The notes under the pieces were generated by a model. It was not told the DNA's origin and did no database searches. It saw only the letters and a program-made list of their open reading frames with translations. Both the position numbers and the translations under genes were made by a program. This document shows, piece by piece, positions 34,208 to 43,586 of a stretch of DNA of 64,000 nt; within the stretch, counting starts at the first letter, position 1; each line of letters begins with the position of its first letter. Where the stretch lies: the NCBI GenBank assembly GCA_016293495.1, contig JAEDED010000006.1, positions 1-64,000 on the forward strand, given 5' to 3'. The DNA comes from Treponema sp. (GTDB lineage: Bacteria > Spirochaetota > Spirochaetia > Treponematales > Treponemataceae).

Positions 34208-35503
34208 ATGAACAAAGTTTATAGTAAAATTGAATCCATCGTCGGAAGCGTAATCACAGTTAAAGCTGAAAATGTTGCTTACGGAGAACTTGCAGAAATT
34301 GAAACACGTTTCGGAAAGTCTCTTGCCGAAGTAAACAAGATTGAAGGCGATATCGTTTCATTACAGGTATTTGCTGGTGGTCGTGGTGTTTCAACTGGTG
34401 ACCATATTAAATTCCTTGGACATCAGATGGAAGTTTCTTTCTCAGATGATTTGCTTGGACGTATTTTCAACGGTTCTGCAGAACCTCGTGACAATGGACC
34501 TGCACTTGCTGATTCCCTTGTAACAATCGGTGGACCTTCTGTTAACCCTTCAAAACGTATCATGGCTAAGCGTATGATCCGTACCGGTATTCCAATGATT
34601 GATATGTTCAATACATTGGTTGTATCACAGAAACTTCCAATTTTCTCTATCTCTGGTGAACCATACAACCAGCTCCTTGCCCGCATTGCCATGCAGGCTG
34701 AAGTTGATGTAATCGTTCTCGGGGGTATGGGTCTTAAGTATGATGACTACTTGTACTTTAAGAAAACTCTTGAAGACGGTGGGGCTCTTTCAAAGACTGT
34801 AATGTTTATGCATACAGCAGCTGACCCGACTGTAGAATGTCAGAAGATTCCTGACCTTTCTCTTGCAGTTGCTGAACAGTTTGCCCTTAAAGGAAAAGAC
34901 GTTCTCGTTCTCCTTACAGATATGACAAACTTTGCAGACTCAATGAAAGAAATTGCCATTACTCAGGAACAGGTTCCATCTAACCGTGGTTATCCAGGTG
35001 ACTTGTATTCACAGTTAGCATCACGTTATGAAAAAGCCGTTGACTTTGAAGGCGCAGGATCTGTAACAGTACTTGCTGTAACAACAATGCCTGGTGATGA
35101 TGTTACTCACCCGGTACCAGATAACACTGGATATATTACAGAAGGACAGTACTACCTTAAAGGTGGACGTATTGAACCATTCGGTTCACTTTCACGTCTT
35201 AAACAGAACGTAAACGGTTCTACAAGACCTGACCACCGTGCACTTATGGATGGTATGATTCGTCTTTATTCATCTTATAAAGATACACTCGAAAAGAAAT
35301 CAATGGGTTTCAACTTGAGTAAATGGGATGACAAACTTCTCGCATATGGTAAGAAGTTCGAAGATAACATGATGGACCTTTCTAAGAATATTTCTTTGGA
35401 AGATGCTTTGGATTTAGGCTGGAAGATTTTAAGTGAATGTTTCGAAAAAGAAGAAACTGGTCTTAAGTCTTCATTGATTGAAGAATACTGGCCTAAGAAC
35501 TAG
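34208..35503 (+). CDS. atpB: V-type ATPase subunit B
   Basis: Subunit B is the non-catalytic nucleotide-binding subunit of the head. The 431-residue protein lacks a Walker A motif: the corresponding stretch reads FSISGEPYNQLLARI, as expected for B. Family segments include MIRTGIPMIDMFNTLVVSQK, LLTDMTNFADSMKEIA and the PGDLYSQLASRYEKA region. It starts 2 bases after atpA. Confidence 0.97.
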   Translation: MNKVYSKIESIVGSVITVKAENVAYGELAEIETRFGKSLAEVNKIEGDIVSLQVFAGGRGVSTGDHIKFLGHQMEVSFSDDLLGRIFNGSAEPRDNGPALADSLVTIGGPSVNPSKRIMAKRMIRTGIPMIDMFNTLVVSQKLPIFSISGEPYNQLLARIAMQAEVDVIVLGGMGLKYDDYLYFKKTLEDGGALSKTVMFMHTAADPTVECQKIPDLSLAVAEQFALKGKDVLVLLTDMTNFADSMKEIAITQEQVPSNRGYPGDLYSQLASRYEKAVDFEGAGSVTVLAVTTMPGDDVTHPVPDNTGYITEGQYYLKGGRIEPFGSLSRLKQNVNGSTRPDHRALMDGMIRLYSSYKDTLEKKSMGFNLSKWDDKLLAYGKKFEDNMMDLSKNISLEDALDLGWKILSECFEKEETGLKSSLIEEYWPKN

Positions 35504-35521
35504 TTATTTGGAGTATAGCGA

Positions 35522-36130
35522 ATGGCTAAAATTAAGCTGACAAAAAATGAACTCAAAGTACAGAAAGATGCGCTTAAAATGTATAAGCGTTATCTTCCTA
35601 CATTGCAGCTCAAAAAACAACAGCTTCAATCAGAAATCCGTTCAATCGACGCCAAAGCAAAAGAAGTAAGGGCAGCCAGAGTCGTTCTTGAAAAAGAATT
35701 TGATGAATGGATTGCTGTATTCGGTGAAAGATCTGCTTTTACTCCAGATATGGTAACTGTCAAAAATATCAAAAAAGGTTTCGGAAATATTGCAGGTGTA
35801 ACAATTCCTGTATATGAAGGAGCTGATTTTGGAAGAGGTGATTACGATTTGTATTCAACCCCTCTCTGGATTGATATGGCTGCAGACCGAATGGAAAAAG
35901 CACTTTCCCTTGATCTGGAAGCAGAAGTTCTTGACGAACAGGTTCGTCTGCTTTCGCAGGAATTACGCACTACAACCCAGCGCGTAAACCTTTTTGAAAA
36001 GGTAAAAATTCCTGAGACTAAGGCTAACATTAAAAAGATTTCTGTATATCTTGGTGATGAACAGACAGCTGCGGTAGTTCGCAGTAAGATCTCTAAGAAG
36101 AAACTTCAGCAGAAAGGAGAGGAAGCATGA
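35522..36130 (+). CDS. atpD: V-type ATPase subunit D
   Basis: Subunit D is the central rotor shaft. The 202-residue protein has the two long helices expected of D: an N-terminal one (LTKNELKVQKDALKMYKRYL onward) and a C-terminal one ending in LFEKVKIPETKANIKKISVYL, the family signature. It overlaps atpI by 4 bases. The short DUF2764-like gene upstream of atpA may replace other stalk parts. Confidence 0.94.
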   Translation: MAKIKLTKNELKVQKDALKMYKRYLPTLQLKKQQLQSEIRSIDAKAKEVRAARVVLEKEFDEWIAVFGERSAFTPDMVTVKNIKKGFGNIAGVTIPVYEGADFGRGDYDLYSTPLWIDMAADRMEKALSLDLEAEVLDEQVRLLSQELRTTTQRVNLFEKVKIPETKANIKKISVYLGDEQTAAVVRSKISKKKLQQKGEEA

Positions 36131-38088
36131 TTGTTAAAATGAAAAAAGTTTCCCTCGTTATCCTGAATAAGGACAAGGAAGCTGCATTGAAGACTCTTCG
36201 TCAGTCTGGAATTGTTCATCTCGAGAATATTGAAGGAACTGGTGAAAAACTTGCTACTGTAAAAGCAACTTCTTCAAAACTTGTAGAAGCTGAATCACTT
36301 TTAGGTTCATTAAAACCTGCAAAAAAAGGTTTGAACCAGGTTCAGTGCTCTAACGAAGAAGCGCTTAAAAAAGCAGAAAGAGCATTAGAAATTACAGAGC
36401 AGAAAAAAACTCTTTTTGAAAGAATTGCTAACGATACTAGCGAAATTGACCGTCTTGCTGCATGGGGTTCAATTAACCTTGAAGATATTAAATATCTTTC
36501 TGAAAAAGGCGTTAATTTCGTAATGTACGAAATTCCTTCAGAAAAATACAGTCTTATTGGCGAAGATTTTCAGACAGTAACTGTGAATAAAGAAAAGGGA
36601 ACTACAAGATTCCTTCTTATTACAGAGTCTGATGATGCTGAAAGACCTGAAGGTTTACCACCTGATGCATATCAGGTAATTTTACCTGAAGATTCTACTG
36701 ATGTAATTTCTGAGAGAATCGTTGAAGCAAAAGCTGAAATTAATAAACTTGATAAGGAATTTGCAGAACTTGCATATTATCACAGTGCTATTAAGAACTA
36801 TAACAAGCTTTTGCAGAAAGATATTGAATTTGAAAATGTCTTCTCTGGAATGGAAACAGACAATTCAGATGCACTTAATTCTTTGAGCTGGTTAACAGGC
36901 TATGTTCCTGTTGATGAACTTGATAATCTTAAAAAAGTTGCAGCTGAAAATAACTGGGCAATTGCCAGTGATGATCCGTCTGAAGAAGATATGGTACCAA
37001 CTAAGTTGAAGAATAATAAATTTGTAAGTTTGATTTATCCACTTACAGACTTCCTTGGAACAGTTCCTGGATATCATGAATATGATATTTCCGGCTGGTT
37101 TTTGTTCTTCTTTACAATCTTCTTCGGAATGATTTTTGGTGACGGTGGTTATGGACTTTTGGTTACATTGCTTTCCGGAATCATGCTCATTAAAAATGCG
37201 GCAAAGAAAAAATCATCTCCTGTATTAGGACTTGTATTCCTTGTTGGACTTGCAACTGTAGCATGGGGATTTGTTACATGTACATGGTTTGGTCTTACTC
37301 CAGCCCAGCTTGAAGCTTATGGATTAGGATTCTTAAACAAAATCACTGTACCGTTGTTGTCAAATTCCTATAAATATTTACCTGATGGTGAAACATTAAG
37401 AACATGGTCGTTGCCATGGACTGCACCGGGCGTTGGTGTAACAGTAGATCAGAACTTGCAGATTTTCTGTTTCAGCCTTGCACTTCTGCAGCTTTCGGTA
37501 GCACATATCAAGGGAATCTTCCGCAATATCGGAGATAAATCTCTCAAGTTTATTGCAGACTTCGGTTCACTTGCACAGCTTATCGGTATGTTCTATGTTG
37601 TATTGTCAATGGTAGTTAGTTCGGAAATCTTCCCATTAGATTTGGTTGTAAATGGAATTCCTGTAGCACAGATTGCACTTTATTGTGTAATTGGTGGATT
37701 TGCATTAAGTTTCATCTTTGCAAATTACGAAGGAAATCTCATCAAGTCTATTATGGAAAGTGTTAAGAACATAATTTCTGTATTACTTGGCGTAGTCAAT
37801 GTATTTTCAGATATCGTTTCTTACATCCGTCTCTGGGCTGTAGGACTTGCAGGTGCTGCAATTTCCAACACTGTTAATACAATGGCAGGTGATATCGGTG
37901 GACATGCAATTATGTTCGTCGCTGTTGTAGCATTGCTTGTATTTGGACATGGTTTGAATATGATTTTGAACCTGTTGTCTGTAATCGTTCATGGCGTTCG
38001 TTTGAATACACTTGAGTTCTCAACTCACTTAGGAATGTCATGGTCAGGATTTAAATATGAACCGTTCAGTGAAACGGTTAAAAAATAA
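36127..38088 (+). CDS. atpI: V-type ATPase membrane subunit I (a)
   Basis: Subunit I holds the ion half-channels next to the proteolipid ring. The 653-residue protein has a soluble N-terminal half with coiled-coil parts and about seven or eight membrane helices from residue 320. The essential Arg near residue 568 lies in SYIRLWAVGLAGAAIS, which corresponds to the ion-gating arginine of family members. GMIFGDGGYG near residue 335 is also characteristic. It overlaps atpD by 4 bases, and atpK follows after 44 bases. Confidence 0.95.
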   Translation: MIVKMKKVSLVILNKDKEAALKTLRQSGIVHLENIEGTGEKLATVKATSSKLVEAESLLGSLKPAKKGLNQVQCSNEEALKKAERALEITEQKKTLFERIANDTSEIDRLAAWGSINLEDIKYLSEKGVNFVMYEIPSEKYSLIGEDFQTVTVNKEKGTTRFLLITESDDAERPEGLPPDAYQVILPEDSTDVISERIVEAKAEINKLDKEFAELAYYHSAIKNYNKLLQKDIEFENVFSGMETDNSDALNSLSWLTGYVPVDELDNLKKVAAENNWAIASDDPSEEDMVPTKLKNNKFVSLIYPLTDFLGTVPGYHEYDISGWFLFFFTIFFGMIFGDGGYGLLVTLLSGIMLIKNAAKKKSSPVLGLVFLVGLATVAWGFVTCTWFGLTPAQLEAYGLGFLNKITVPLLSNSYKYLPDGETLRTWSLPWTAPGVGVTVDQNLQIFCFSLALLQLSVAHIKGIFRNIGDKSLKFIADFGSLAQLIGMFYVVLSMVVSSEIFPLDLVVNGIPVAQIALYCVIGGFALSFIFANYEGNLIKSIMESVKNIISVLLGVVNVFSDIVSYIRLWAVGLAGAAISNTVNTMAGDIGGHAIMFVAVVALLVFGHGLNMILNLLSVIVHGVRLNTLEFSTHLGMSWSGFKYEPFSETVKK

Positions 38089-38132
38089 AATTAACTTTCT
38101 TTGTTTGACGCAAAGATTATAAGGAGAAAAAT

Positions 38133-38585
38133 ATGGAATTGAGTGTGATCGGTATGGATTTAGGTATGTTAGGTGCCGCTATTGTTATGGGTATTGCTGC
38201 TATCGGTTCAGCAATTGGTATTGGTGCTGCAGGTCAGGGTGCTATTGGTGCTTGGAAAAGATGTTATGTAAACAATAAACCAGCTCCATTCATTTTGACA
38301 GTATTTGCTGGTGCTCCTTTGACACAGACAATTTACGGATTCCTTTTGATGAACTCAATGAAAGAAAAAGTTGCATCTGGTGCAATGAACGGTCCTTTCG
38401 CTCTTGGCCTTGGCCTTGCTGCAGGTCTTGCAATGTGTTTCTCAGCAATTGCTCAGGGAAAAGCTGGTGCTGCAGGTTCTGATGCTCTCGGTGAAACAGG
38501 AAAAGGTTTCTCTCAGTACATCATGGTTGTAGGTCTTTGTGAAACTGTTGCTTTGTTCGCAATGGTATTCGGAATGATCCAGTAA
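38133..38585 (+). CDS. atpK: V-type ATPase proteolipid subunit K with sodium-site residues
   Basis: The 150-residue protein has four membrane helices, the duplicated proteolipid form. The ion-binding Glu137 lies in VGLCETVALF. Thr64, Gln65 (PLTQTIYGF) and Gln108 (AIAQGKAGAAG) match the residues that ligate sodium in E. hirae NtpK (Thr64, Gln65, Gln110, Glu139). Sodium coupling is therefore likely by homology, though untested here. The gene is preceded by AAGGAG and followed by a strong terminator. Confidence 0.95.
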   Translation: MELSVIGMDLGMLGAAIVMGIAAIGSAIGIGAAGQGAIGAWKRCYVNNKPAPFILTVFAGAPLTQTIYGFLLMNSMKEKVASGAMNGPFALGLGLAAGLAMCFSAIAQGKAGAAGSDALGETGKGFSQYIMVVGLCETVALFAMVFGMIQ

Positions 38586-38607
38586 TCCTGATCTGTAACT
38601 AATTTCG

Positions 38608-38648
38608 AAGGACAGTCCTTTTATATATAAAGGCTGTCCTTTTTTTTT
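38608..38648 (+). terminator. V-ATPase operon terminator
   Basis: AAGGACAG (38608-38615) and CTGTCCTT (38634 on) form the base of the stem, with a CCTTT/AAAGG inner stem. A run of about nine Ts follows. It closes the V-ATPase operon, and the likely ispG -10 box lies directly after it. Confidence 0.92.
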
Positions 38649-38662
38649 ATCTCAAGATGTAA

Positions 38663-38668
38663 TATAAT
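38663..38668 (+). promoter_or_regulatory. ispG -10 box, 7 bases before the ATG
   Basis: A perfect TATAAT lies at 38663-38668. The ATG begins 7 bases later at 38676, so initiation at the usual distance coincides with the A of the start codon. No Shine-Dalgarno is present. The -35 region falls in the T-run of the preceding terminator and is a poor match. Confidence 0.6.
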
Positions 38669-38675
38669 GTAGACT

Positions 38676-39779
38676 ATGAATAAAACTTTTTTACAGCCAC
38701 GCCTTGTAAAAATCGGCGGAAGTGGAATTACAAAATCTCTTTCTATTGGTGGAACCAGTCCTGTTTCCATTCAGACAATGTGGAAAGATGGAATAGATAA
38801 TATTGTTGATGATGATAAAGCTCTTCATGAAACTCTTAAACAGATTAATGACCTTCAGGCATTGGGCTGTGATATCATCAGATTTGCTGTTCCTGATACA
38901 AAAAGTGCAAAGGCACTTGTAAAAATTGCACAGAACACTTCAATGCCTTTAGTTGCTGACATTCATTTTGACTACCGACTGGCGCTTGAATGCCTTAAGG
39001 GTAATGTTGCAAAAATCAGAATCAATCCAGGGAATATCGGAAGCCGTGACAAGGTTGAAGCTGTCGTAAATGGCTGTCGTGAAAAAGGCACTGCAATTAG
39101 AATCGGTGTAAATACCGGAAGTCTTCCAAAAGACCTTGCAGAAAAAGTAGAAAACGGTATCATTTCAAGAACTGAAGCGCTCGCTGAAACTGCTGCCAGA
39201 GAATGTGAAGTCTTTGAAGAACTAAAATTTGATCAGTACGTTGTAAGTATGAAAGCTTCATCTGTAGAAGAAACAGTACTTTCAAATGAGGCTTTTGCGT
39301 CTAAATATAATATTCCGTTACACATCGGTGTTACAGAAGCCGGTCCTTTAATTACAGGTGTTGTCAAATCGACTCTAGCTTTCAGTAAGCTATTAAATGA
39401 AGGTATCGGAAGCACAATTCGTGTAAGTCTTTCATCAAGTCCTGAAAATGAAGTAATCACCGGCCGAGAAATTCTTCATGAGTGCGGATTGAGAAAAGGC
39501 GGAGTTACTATCATTTCTTGTCCTCGCTGCGGCCGTCTTGGCTTTGATGTTCATTCATTTTTGGACCGCTGGCAGAACAGACTTCTTGCAATGGATAAAG
39601 ATATTACGGTTGCCGTTATGGGTTGTATCGTAAATGGTCCTGGCGAAGGAAAGCATGCAGATTTAGGTATTGCAGGTGCGGGGGATAAGGCAATTATTTT
39701 CAAAAAAGGTAAAATAATCCACACGATTAATGCAAAAGATGCCGATATTATATTCGAACAGGAACTTAATTCTTTATGA
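38676..39779 (+). CDS. ispG: 4-hydroxy-3-methylbut-2-enyl diphosphate synthase
   Basis: IspG (GcpE) carries out the reductive ring opening of MEcPP to HMBPP in the non-mevalonate isoprenoid pathway. The 367-residue length is normal. The 4Fe-4S ligands Cys282, Cys285 (SCPRCGRLGFD) and Cys317 (GCIVNGPGE) are present, with the conserved Glu of NGPGE. The TIM-barrel start is typical (PVSIQTMWK, DIIRFAVPD). dxr of the same pathway lies at 53863-54948. The 3' end overlaps the next gene by 4 bases. Confidence 0.96.
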   Translation: MNKTFLQPRLVKIGGSGITKSLSIGGTSPVSIQTMWKDGIDNIVDDDKALHETLKQINDLQALGCDIIRFAVPDTKSAKALVKIAQNTSMPLVADIHFDYRLALECLKGNVAKIRINPGNIGSRDKVEAVVNGCREKGTAIRIGVNTGSLPKDLAEKVENGIISRTEALAETAARECEVFEELKFDQYVVSMKASSVEETVLSNEAFASKYNIPLHIGVTEAGPLITGVVKSTLAFSKLLNEGIGSTIRVSLSSSPENEVITGREILHECGLRKGGVTIISCPRCGRLGFDVHSFLDRWQNRLLAMDKDITVAVMGCIVNGPGEGKHADLGIAGAGDKAIIFKKGKIIHTINAKDADIIFEQELNSL

Positions 39780-40879
39780 AAAAAATTTGTTTAATATTGT
39801 CGATTTTAACTATTTCACTTACATCAGTTTTTGCTAAAGCTGCTCTTCAGTCAGGAGAATCCTGGATGATTCTTCAGCGTGCTGAACATGAATTTGACAA
39901 CAATAATTTTTCTGAAGCAATGAGATATGCTCAGGATGCAGTTGCCAAAAGAAAGCATGAAAGTGAATCAGAATCAAAAATATTAACAAATGCTGTTACA
40001 CCTTATCAGGTTAGACGTGTAGGGGATTTAATTCCGGATGTACTCAAAGTTCTTGAAGAACGTCAGGAATACAGTGCGATGGATATAATTAAAAAATGGA
40101 CCGGAAAATACGGGAATGAATATTTTGAAGATTCCATTGCAAAACTTCGTGAATTTATAAATTCCCGCAAAGATTATCCGGAAGCTTACATTTTAATTGC
40201 GAAAATTTATCGTATTGAAGGTGAATTCTCGATGGCTCAAGATTATCTTGAAAAAGCAAGAACAACATCTTCTTTACTCGAAGTTCCAGAAATGGAAAAC
40301 GATATTCTTTTTATAATTGCTGATATTGCAGAATACACTCACGATGTTCCAACTCAGGAAAAAGCCCTTCTTTTGATTGCAAAAAACAGCGGCGATTTCT
40401 CAAATGAAACATTAAAACAGGCTTTAATTCGTACTTCAAAATCAAAAAAAGAAGATAACTCTTCAAAATTTTTCAAGATGTACAGAATCAATTCAATTGC
40501 CTGCTTAAATGCATATTATAAATTAAGCAAAATCTATGATTCAAGCAAAAAATATGAAGAAGCATATATTACAAATCTTTACGGAGTTTTAATTGCTTTT
40601 ACTCATTTGAACTCATTACTTGAAGAAAGGGAATCAGACTATCAGTTTTCAGATCTCAAAACCTTCTTCAAAACTGTAAGCAGATATAGTGATATGGTAA
40701 AATGGTGTAATGATAATTCGTTCTGGGAAGGATTTTATAACATTTATGCTTATGGAACAAAATGCGGTTATCAAAGATTCCCTAAAGACGTAATTATTGT
40801 CATGAGTAATTCATGTCCTGAACTCTATTGGAAAAACGCCGCACAGAAATGTGTTGAAGAAGCAGGGCTTTCAAAATAA
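39776..40879 (+). CDS. Secreted helical-repeat (TPR-like) protein
   Basis: A 367-residue protein with a clear N-terminal signal peptide (KKICLILSILTISLTSVFA, cleavage near residue 21) and a helical repeat body with TPR-like pairs (for example AYILIAKIYRIEGEFSMAQDYLEKA near residue 140). It has no lipobox. It overlaps ispG by 4 bases (ATGA) and is probably translationally coupled. It is convergent with the Omp85-like gene; only 39 bases separate their ends and no hairpin is obvious. Function is unknown. Confidence 0.75.
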   Translation: MKKICLILSILTISLTSVFAKAALQSGESWMILQRAEHEFDNNNFSEAMRYAQDAVAKRKHESESESKILTNAVTPYQVRRVGDLIPDVLKVLEERQEYSAMDIIKKWTGKYGNEYFEDSIAKLREFINSRKDYPEAYILIAKIYRIEGEFSMAQDYLEKARTTSSLLEVPEMENDILFIIADIAEYTHDVPTQEKALLLIAKNSGDFSNETLKQALIRTSKSKKEDNSSKFFKMYRINSIACLNAYYKLSKIYDSSKKYEEAYITNLYGVLIAFTHLNSLLEERESDYQFSDLKTFFKTVSRYSDMVKWCNDNSFWEGFYNIYAYGTKCGYQRFPKDVIIVMSNSCPELYWKNAAQKCVEEAGLSK

Positions 40880-40918
40880 TTTTATAGTTAAGTCTTTACA
40901 GTATTTTAATTAGCTTAA

Positions 40919-42427
40919 TCAATAGTGAAGTCCGAAACCAATTGATAATTCATAAGGAGATACATTTGGTCTCCAGCTGGTATCGATGTAATTTTTAAGA
41001 AGAAGTCTTCCGATATCAAATCCGGCGCTAGCACGAACCTGAAGTGATTTAAACTTTAATGGATATACAATAAATTCTACACCTGCACAAATAAAAGAAT
41101 CTTTTATATCAAAACATCGTCCTGTTACCCGGTTTTTTGTAAGAGAAAAATCAACAAAAGGTGATATCTGTAATTCAAAACCTAATTTTTTAATCAAATC
41201 CCAGTTCCAGTTGTCAAATGTCATTGTAAAAATATGGATTGGAAAATCAAGGTTAAGAACAATCGCTCTTGGAGTACTTGTTGAGTTTATATCTGATAAT
41301 GAAGAATTTGCAAAGTATTCATCATCACGTATTCCTCGAATTCGTGAGCACGTTTTCTTATTCTTATTAATGTATGAAAATCCATACAACCTCGTATTCA
41401 TTCCAGCATATTTCCAGTCAAGAAAAAACTGTAATTCTGATTCAAAGCCGATTACCATATCGTTTATCAGATAATTGTAACCTGAATCTTGTCTTGCATA
41501 AAAACTTAAGCCTGATCTGAAGTTTCCGTTCCAGTTAATGCTCGAAGTTGAAATCTTGTTTGAAAATAAAAGTTCAGGACTTAAAAGATCATCATTTCTT
41601 GTATTAATTTTATGGTTTGACCAGTTGTAAGTAAAATTAACCGAAGGGGTATAAATAATATCTCCCCAGCGAGGAATGTTTTGAAGAATGATTGGTACTG
41701 AAAAATCTGCGACTTCACCAAAATACAGTGCATCGTTAAATACATTGTAATCAAAATCATTTACAATTTTTTGAGTTAAAGTTAATTTAAGACTAAGCTG
41801 ATCAAAAGGAATTGCAAAGATTAATCCGGAATTTACAGTCCATTCAGGTAATTCCTCTCCGAATGTATATTTACAGTCATAATCATTATTCCATGAACAT
41901 TCAAAAGGTCCAAAATAGAAAGGATAGTCATATTTAAAGCTTGCGCCGAGACCAAAATCAACATTACCGTCATTTTTTGGATCTATGCAGAAATAAACAT
42001 CTCCAGAAGCTTCGTTCAAAGTTCCTAAAAAGTTGGAGTCACGGATTTTTGCCTTAATAACACTTCCGTCATTGGAATCATATTTAATATACGGTAAGAT
42101 GATGAAATTCTTCGAATCAGAAACATCAATTGAAACATTGACAGTTTTTATATCGTTTTCAGAATTGTTGTTAATTGAATACTGAATCGAAACTGAATCA
42201 AAAACGCGTAAGTTTTCGAATTGTTTTTTTATATCAGAAATATAAACAGCCAGTTCATCCTGATTATTAAAAACTCTTTTTTTATTAATTTTAATTTTAT
42301 GTTCAAGATTTGTTTCTTTAGTTTTACCATCGATATTGTATAAAATTTCAGAAATTTTATATTTTTCAGCATTTATAAAATTACATAATAAAAGAGAATA
42401 AAATAAACAAACGAAAAACCTTTTCAT
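40919..42427 (-). CDS. Small Omp85/BamA-type outer-membrane protein with one POTRA domain
   Basis: The 502-residue protein has a signal peptide (cleavage near NAE, residue 20) and one POTRA-like domain (about 22-105, ending FENLRVFDSVSIQY ... VSIDVSD). A C-terminal beta-barrel domain follows, with alternating hydrophobic strands and a terminal aromatic/His (SIGFGLHY). The first barrel segment RDSNFLGTLNEASGDVYF is typical of the family. It is much shorter than BamA, which has five POTRA domains. It may insert or export a specific surface component. It is 12 bases downstream of rfbB with no Shine-Dalgarno. Confidence 0.75.
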   Translation of the reverse strand: MKRFFVCLFYSLLLCNFINAEKYKISEILYNIDGKTKETNLEHKIKINKKRVFNNQDELAVYISDIKKQFENLRVFDSVSIQYSINNNSENDIKTVNVSIDVSDSKNFIILPYIKYDSNDGSVIKAKIRDSNFLGTLNEASGDVYFCIDPKNDGNVDFGLGASFKYDYPFYFGPFECSWNNDYDCKYTFGEELPEWTVNSGLIFAIPFDQLSLKLTLTQKIVNDFDYNVFNDALYFGEVADFSVPIILQNIPRWGDIIYTPSVNFTYNWSNHKINTRNDDLLSPELLFSNKISTSSINWNGNFRSGLSFYARQDSGYNYLINDMVIGFESELQFFLDWKYAGMNTRLYGFSYINKNKKTCSRIRGIRDDEYFANSSLSDINSTSTPRAIVLNLDFPIHIFTMTFDNWNWDLIKKLGFELQISPFVDFSLTKNRVTGRCFDIKDSFICAGVEFIVYPLKFKSLQVRASAGFDIGRLLLKNYIDTSWRPNVSPYELSIGFGLHY

Positions 42428-42439
42428 ATATGAAATCTG

Positions 42440-43579
42440 TTATCTTGAAGAATAGTTGTTATTAATCCAGTTAAGATATTCACCGCTTTGAATGTGATTA
42501 ATCCATTCTTTATTAGAAAGATTCCATTTTACAGTAAGCAAAAGACCTTCTTCAAATGTCATTTTTCTTTCCCAGTTTAATTCTTTTTTAATCTTAGAAC
42601 AGTCAATGGCATAACGCAGGTCATGACCCGGACGGTCTTTAACATGTGTAATTGTTTCTTTGACTTTATTAATATCGATGTTAAGTTCTTTTGAGGTTAA
42701 TTCAATCAACTTGTCGAGAAGCACAATGTTCTGCCATTCGTTTTCGCCACCGATATTATATTTTTCGCCGCATTTTCCATCTTTTAAAATCTGGAATACC
42801 GCACGGTTGTGATCTTCTACATAAATCCAGTCACGGATATTAGTTCCTGCTCCGTATACAGGAAGATTCTTTCCCTGAGAGATATTAAGAATCATTAACG
42901 GAATAAGTTTTTCAGGGAACTGGTAAGGTCCGTAATTGTTTGTACAGTTGCTTAATGTTATTGGTAATCCGAAAGTATGGTGGTAAGCCATTACAATGTG
43001 ATCACTTGAAGCTTTGCTTGAAGAGTATGGGCTTCTTGGATCATATGGAGTTGTTTCAGTAAAATAACCTGTAGGGCCAAGTGAACCATAAACTTCATCA
43101 GTTGAAATGTGATGAAAAAGAACATCATCGCGAATATTATCAAGTGAACACTTCCAGTAAGTTTTAGCAACATCGAGAAGTGTGTATGTTCCAAGAACAT
43201 TAGTTTTAATAAAGGCTTCTGGTTCAAGAACAGAACGGTCAACATGACTTTCAGCAGCAAAATGAACTACTGTATCAATGTCGTATTTATTGAAAATATC
43301 TTCAATTAATTTTCTGTCACAGATATCGCCTTTAATAAAATGATATCTTCTTTCAGCTTCAGAAACACCAGTACCATACTTTGCTTCAATGTCAGAGAGG
43401 TTTTCAAGATTACCGGCATATGTTAAAAGGTCGAGGTTAACGACATTTCCTGTAAAACCAGAATCTTTAAATTCTTTTGAGCCTGATGCACTTTCATTAA
43501 AAAGATAATGGATAAAGTTAGAACCGATAAATCCTGCACCACCAGTAATTAATACATTTTTAAGCTTACGATTAGACAT
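42440..43579 (-). CDS. rfbB: dTDP-glucose 4,6-dehydratase
   Basis: RfbB (RmlB) converts dTDP-glucose to dTDP-4-keto-6-deoxyglucose, step two of dTDP-rhamnose synthesis. The 379-residue protein is a short-chain dehydrogenase: GGAGFIGSNF near residue 13 for NAD binding, HFAAESHVDRS, STDEVYGSLG and the catalytic YSSSKASSDH (Tyr/Lys pair). The usual length is about 350; the extra residues lie in the first 60 (SGSKEFKDSGFTG). It follows rfbD by 7 bases on the minus strand. Confidence 0.96.
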   Translation of the reverse strand: MSNRKLKNVLITGGAGFIGSNFIHYLFNESASGSKEFKDSGFTGNVVNLDLLTYAGNLENLSDIEAKYGTGVSEAERRYHFIKGDICDRKLIEDIFNKYDIDTVVHFAAESHVDRSVLEPEAFIKTNVLGTYTLLDVAKTYWKCSLDNIRDDVLFHHISTDEVYGSLGPTGYFTETTPYDPRSPYSSSKASSDHIVMAYHHTFGLPITLSNCTNNYGPYQFPEKLIPLMILNISQGKNLPVYGAGTNIRDWIYVEDHNRAVFQILKDGKCGEKYNIGGENEWQNIVLLDKLIELTSKELNIDINKVKETITHVKDRPGHDLRYAIDCSKIKKELNWERKMTFEEGLLLTVKWNLSNKEWINHIQSGEYLNWINNNYSSR

Positions 43580-43586
43580 AATAACC

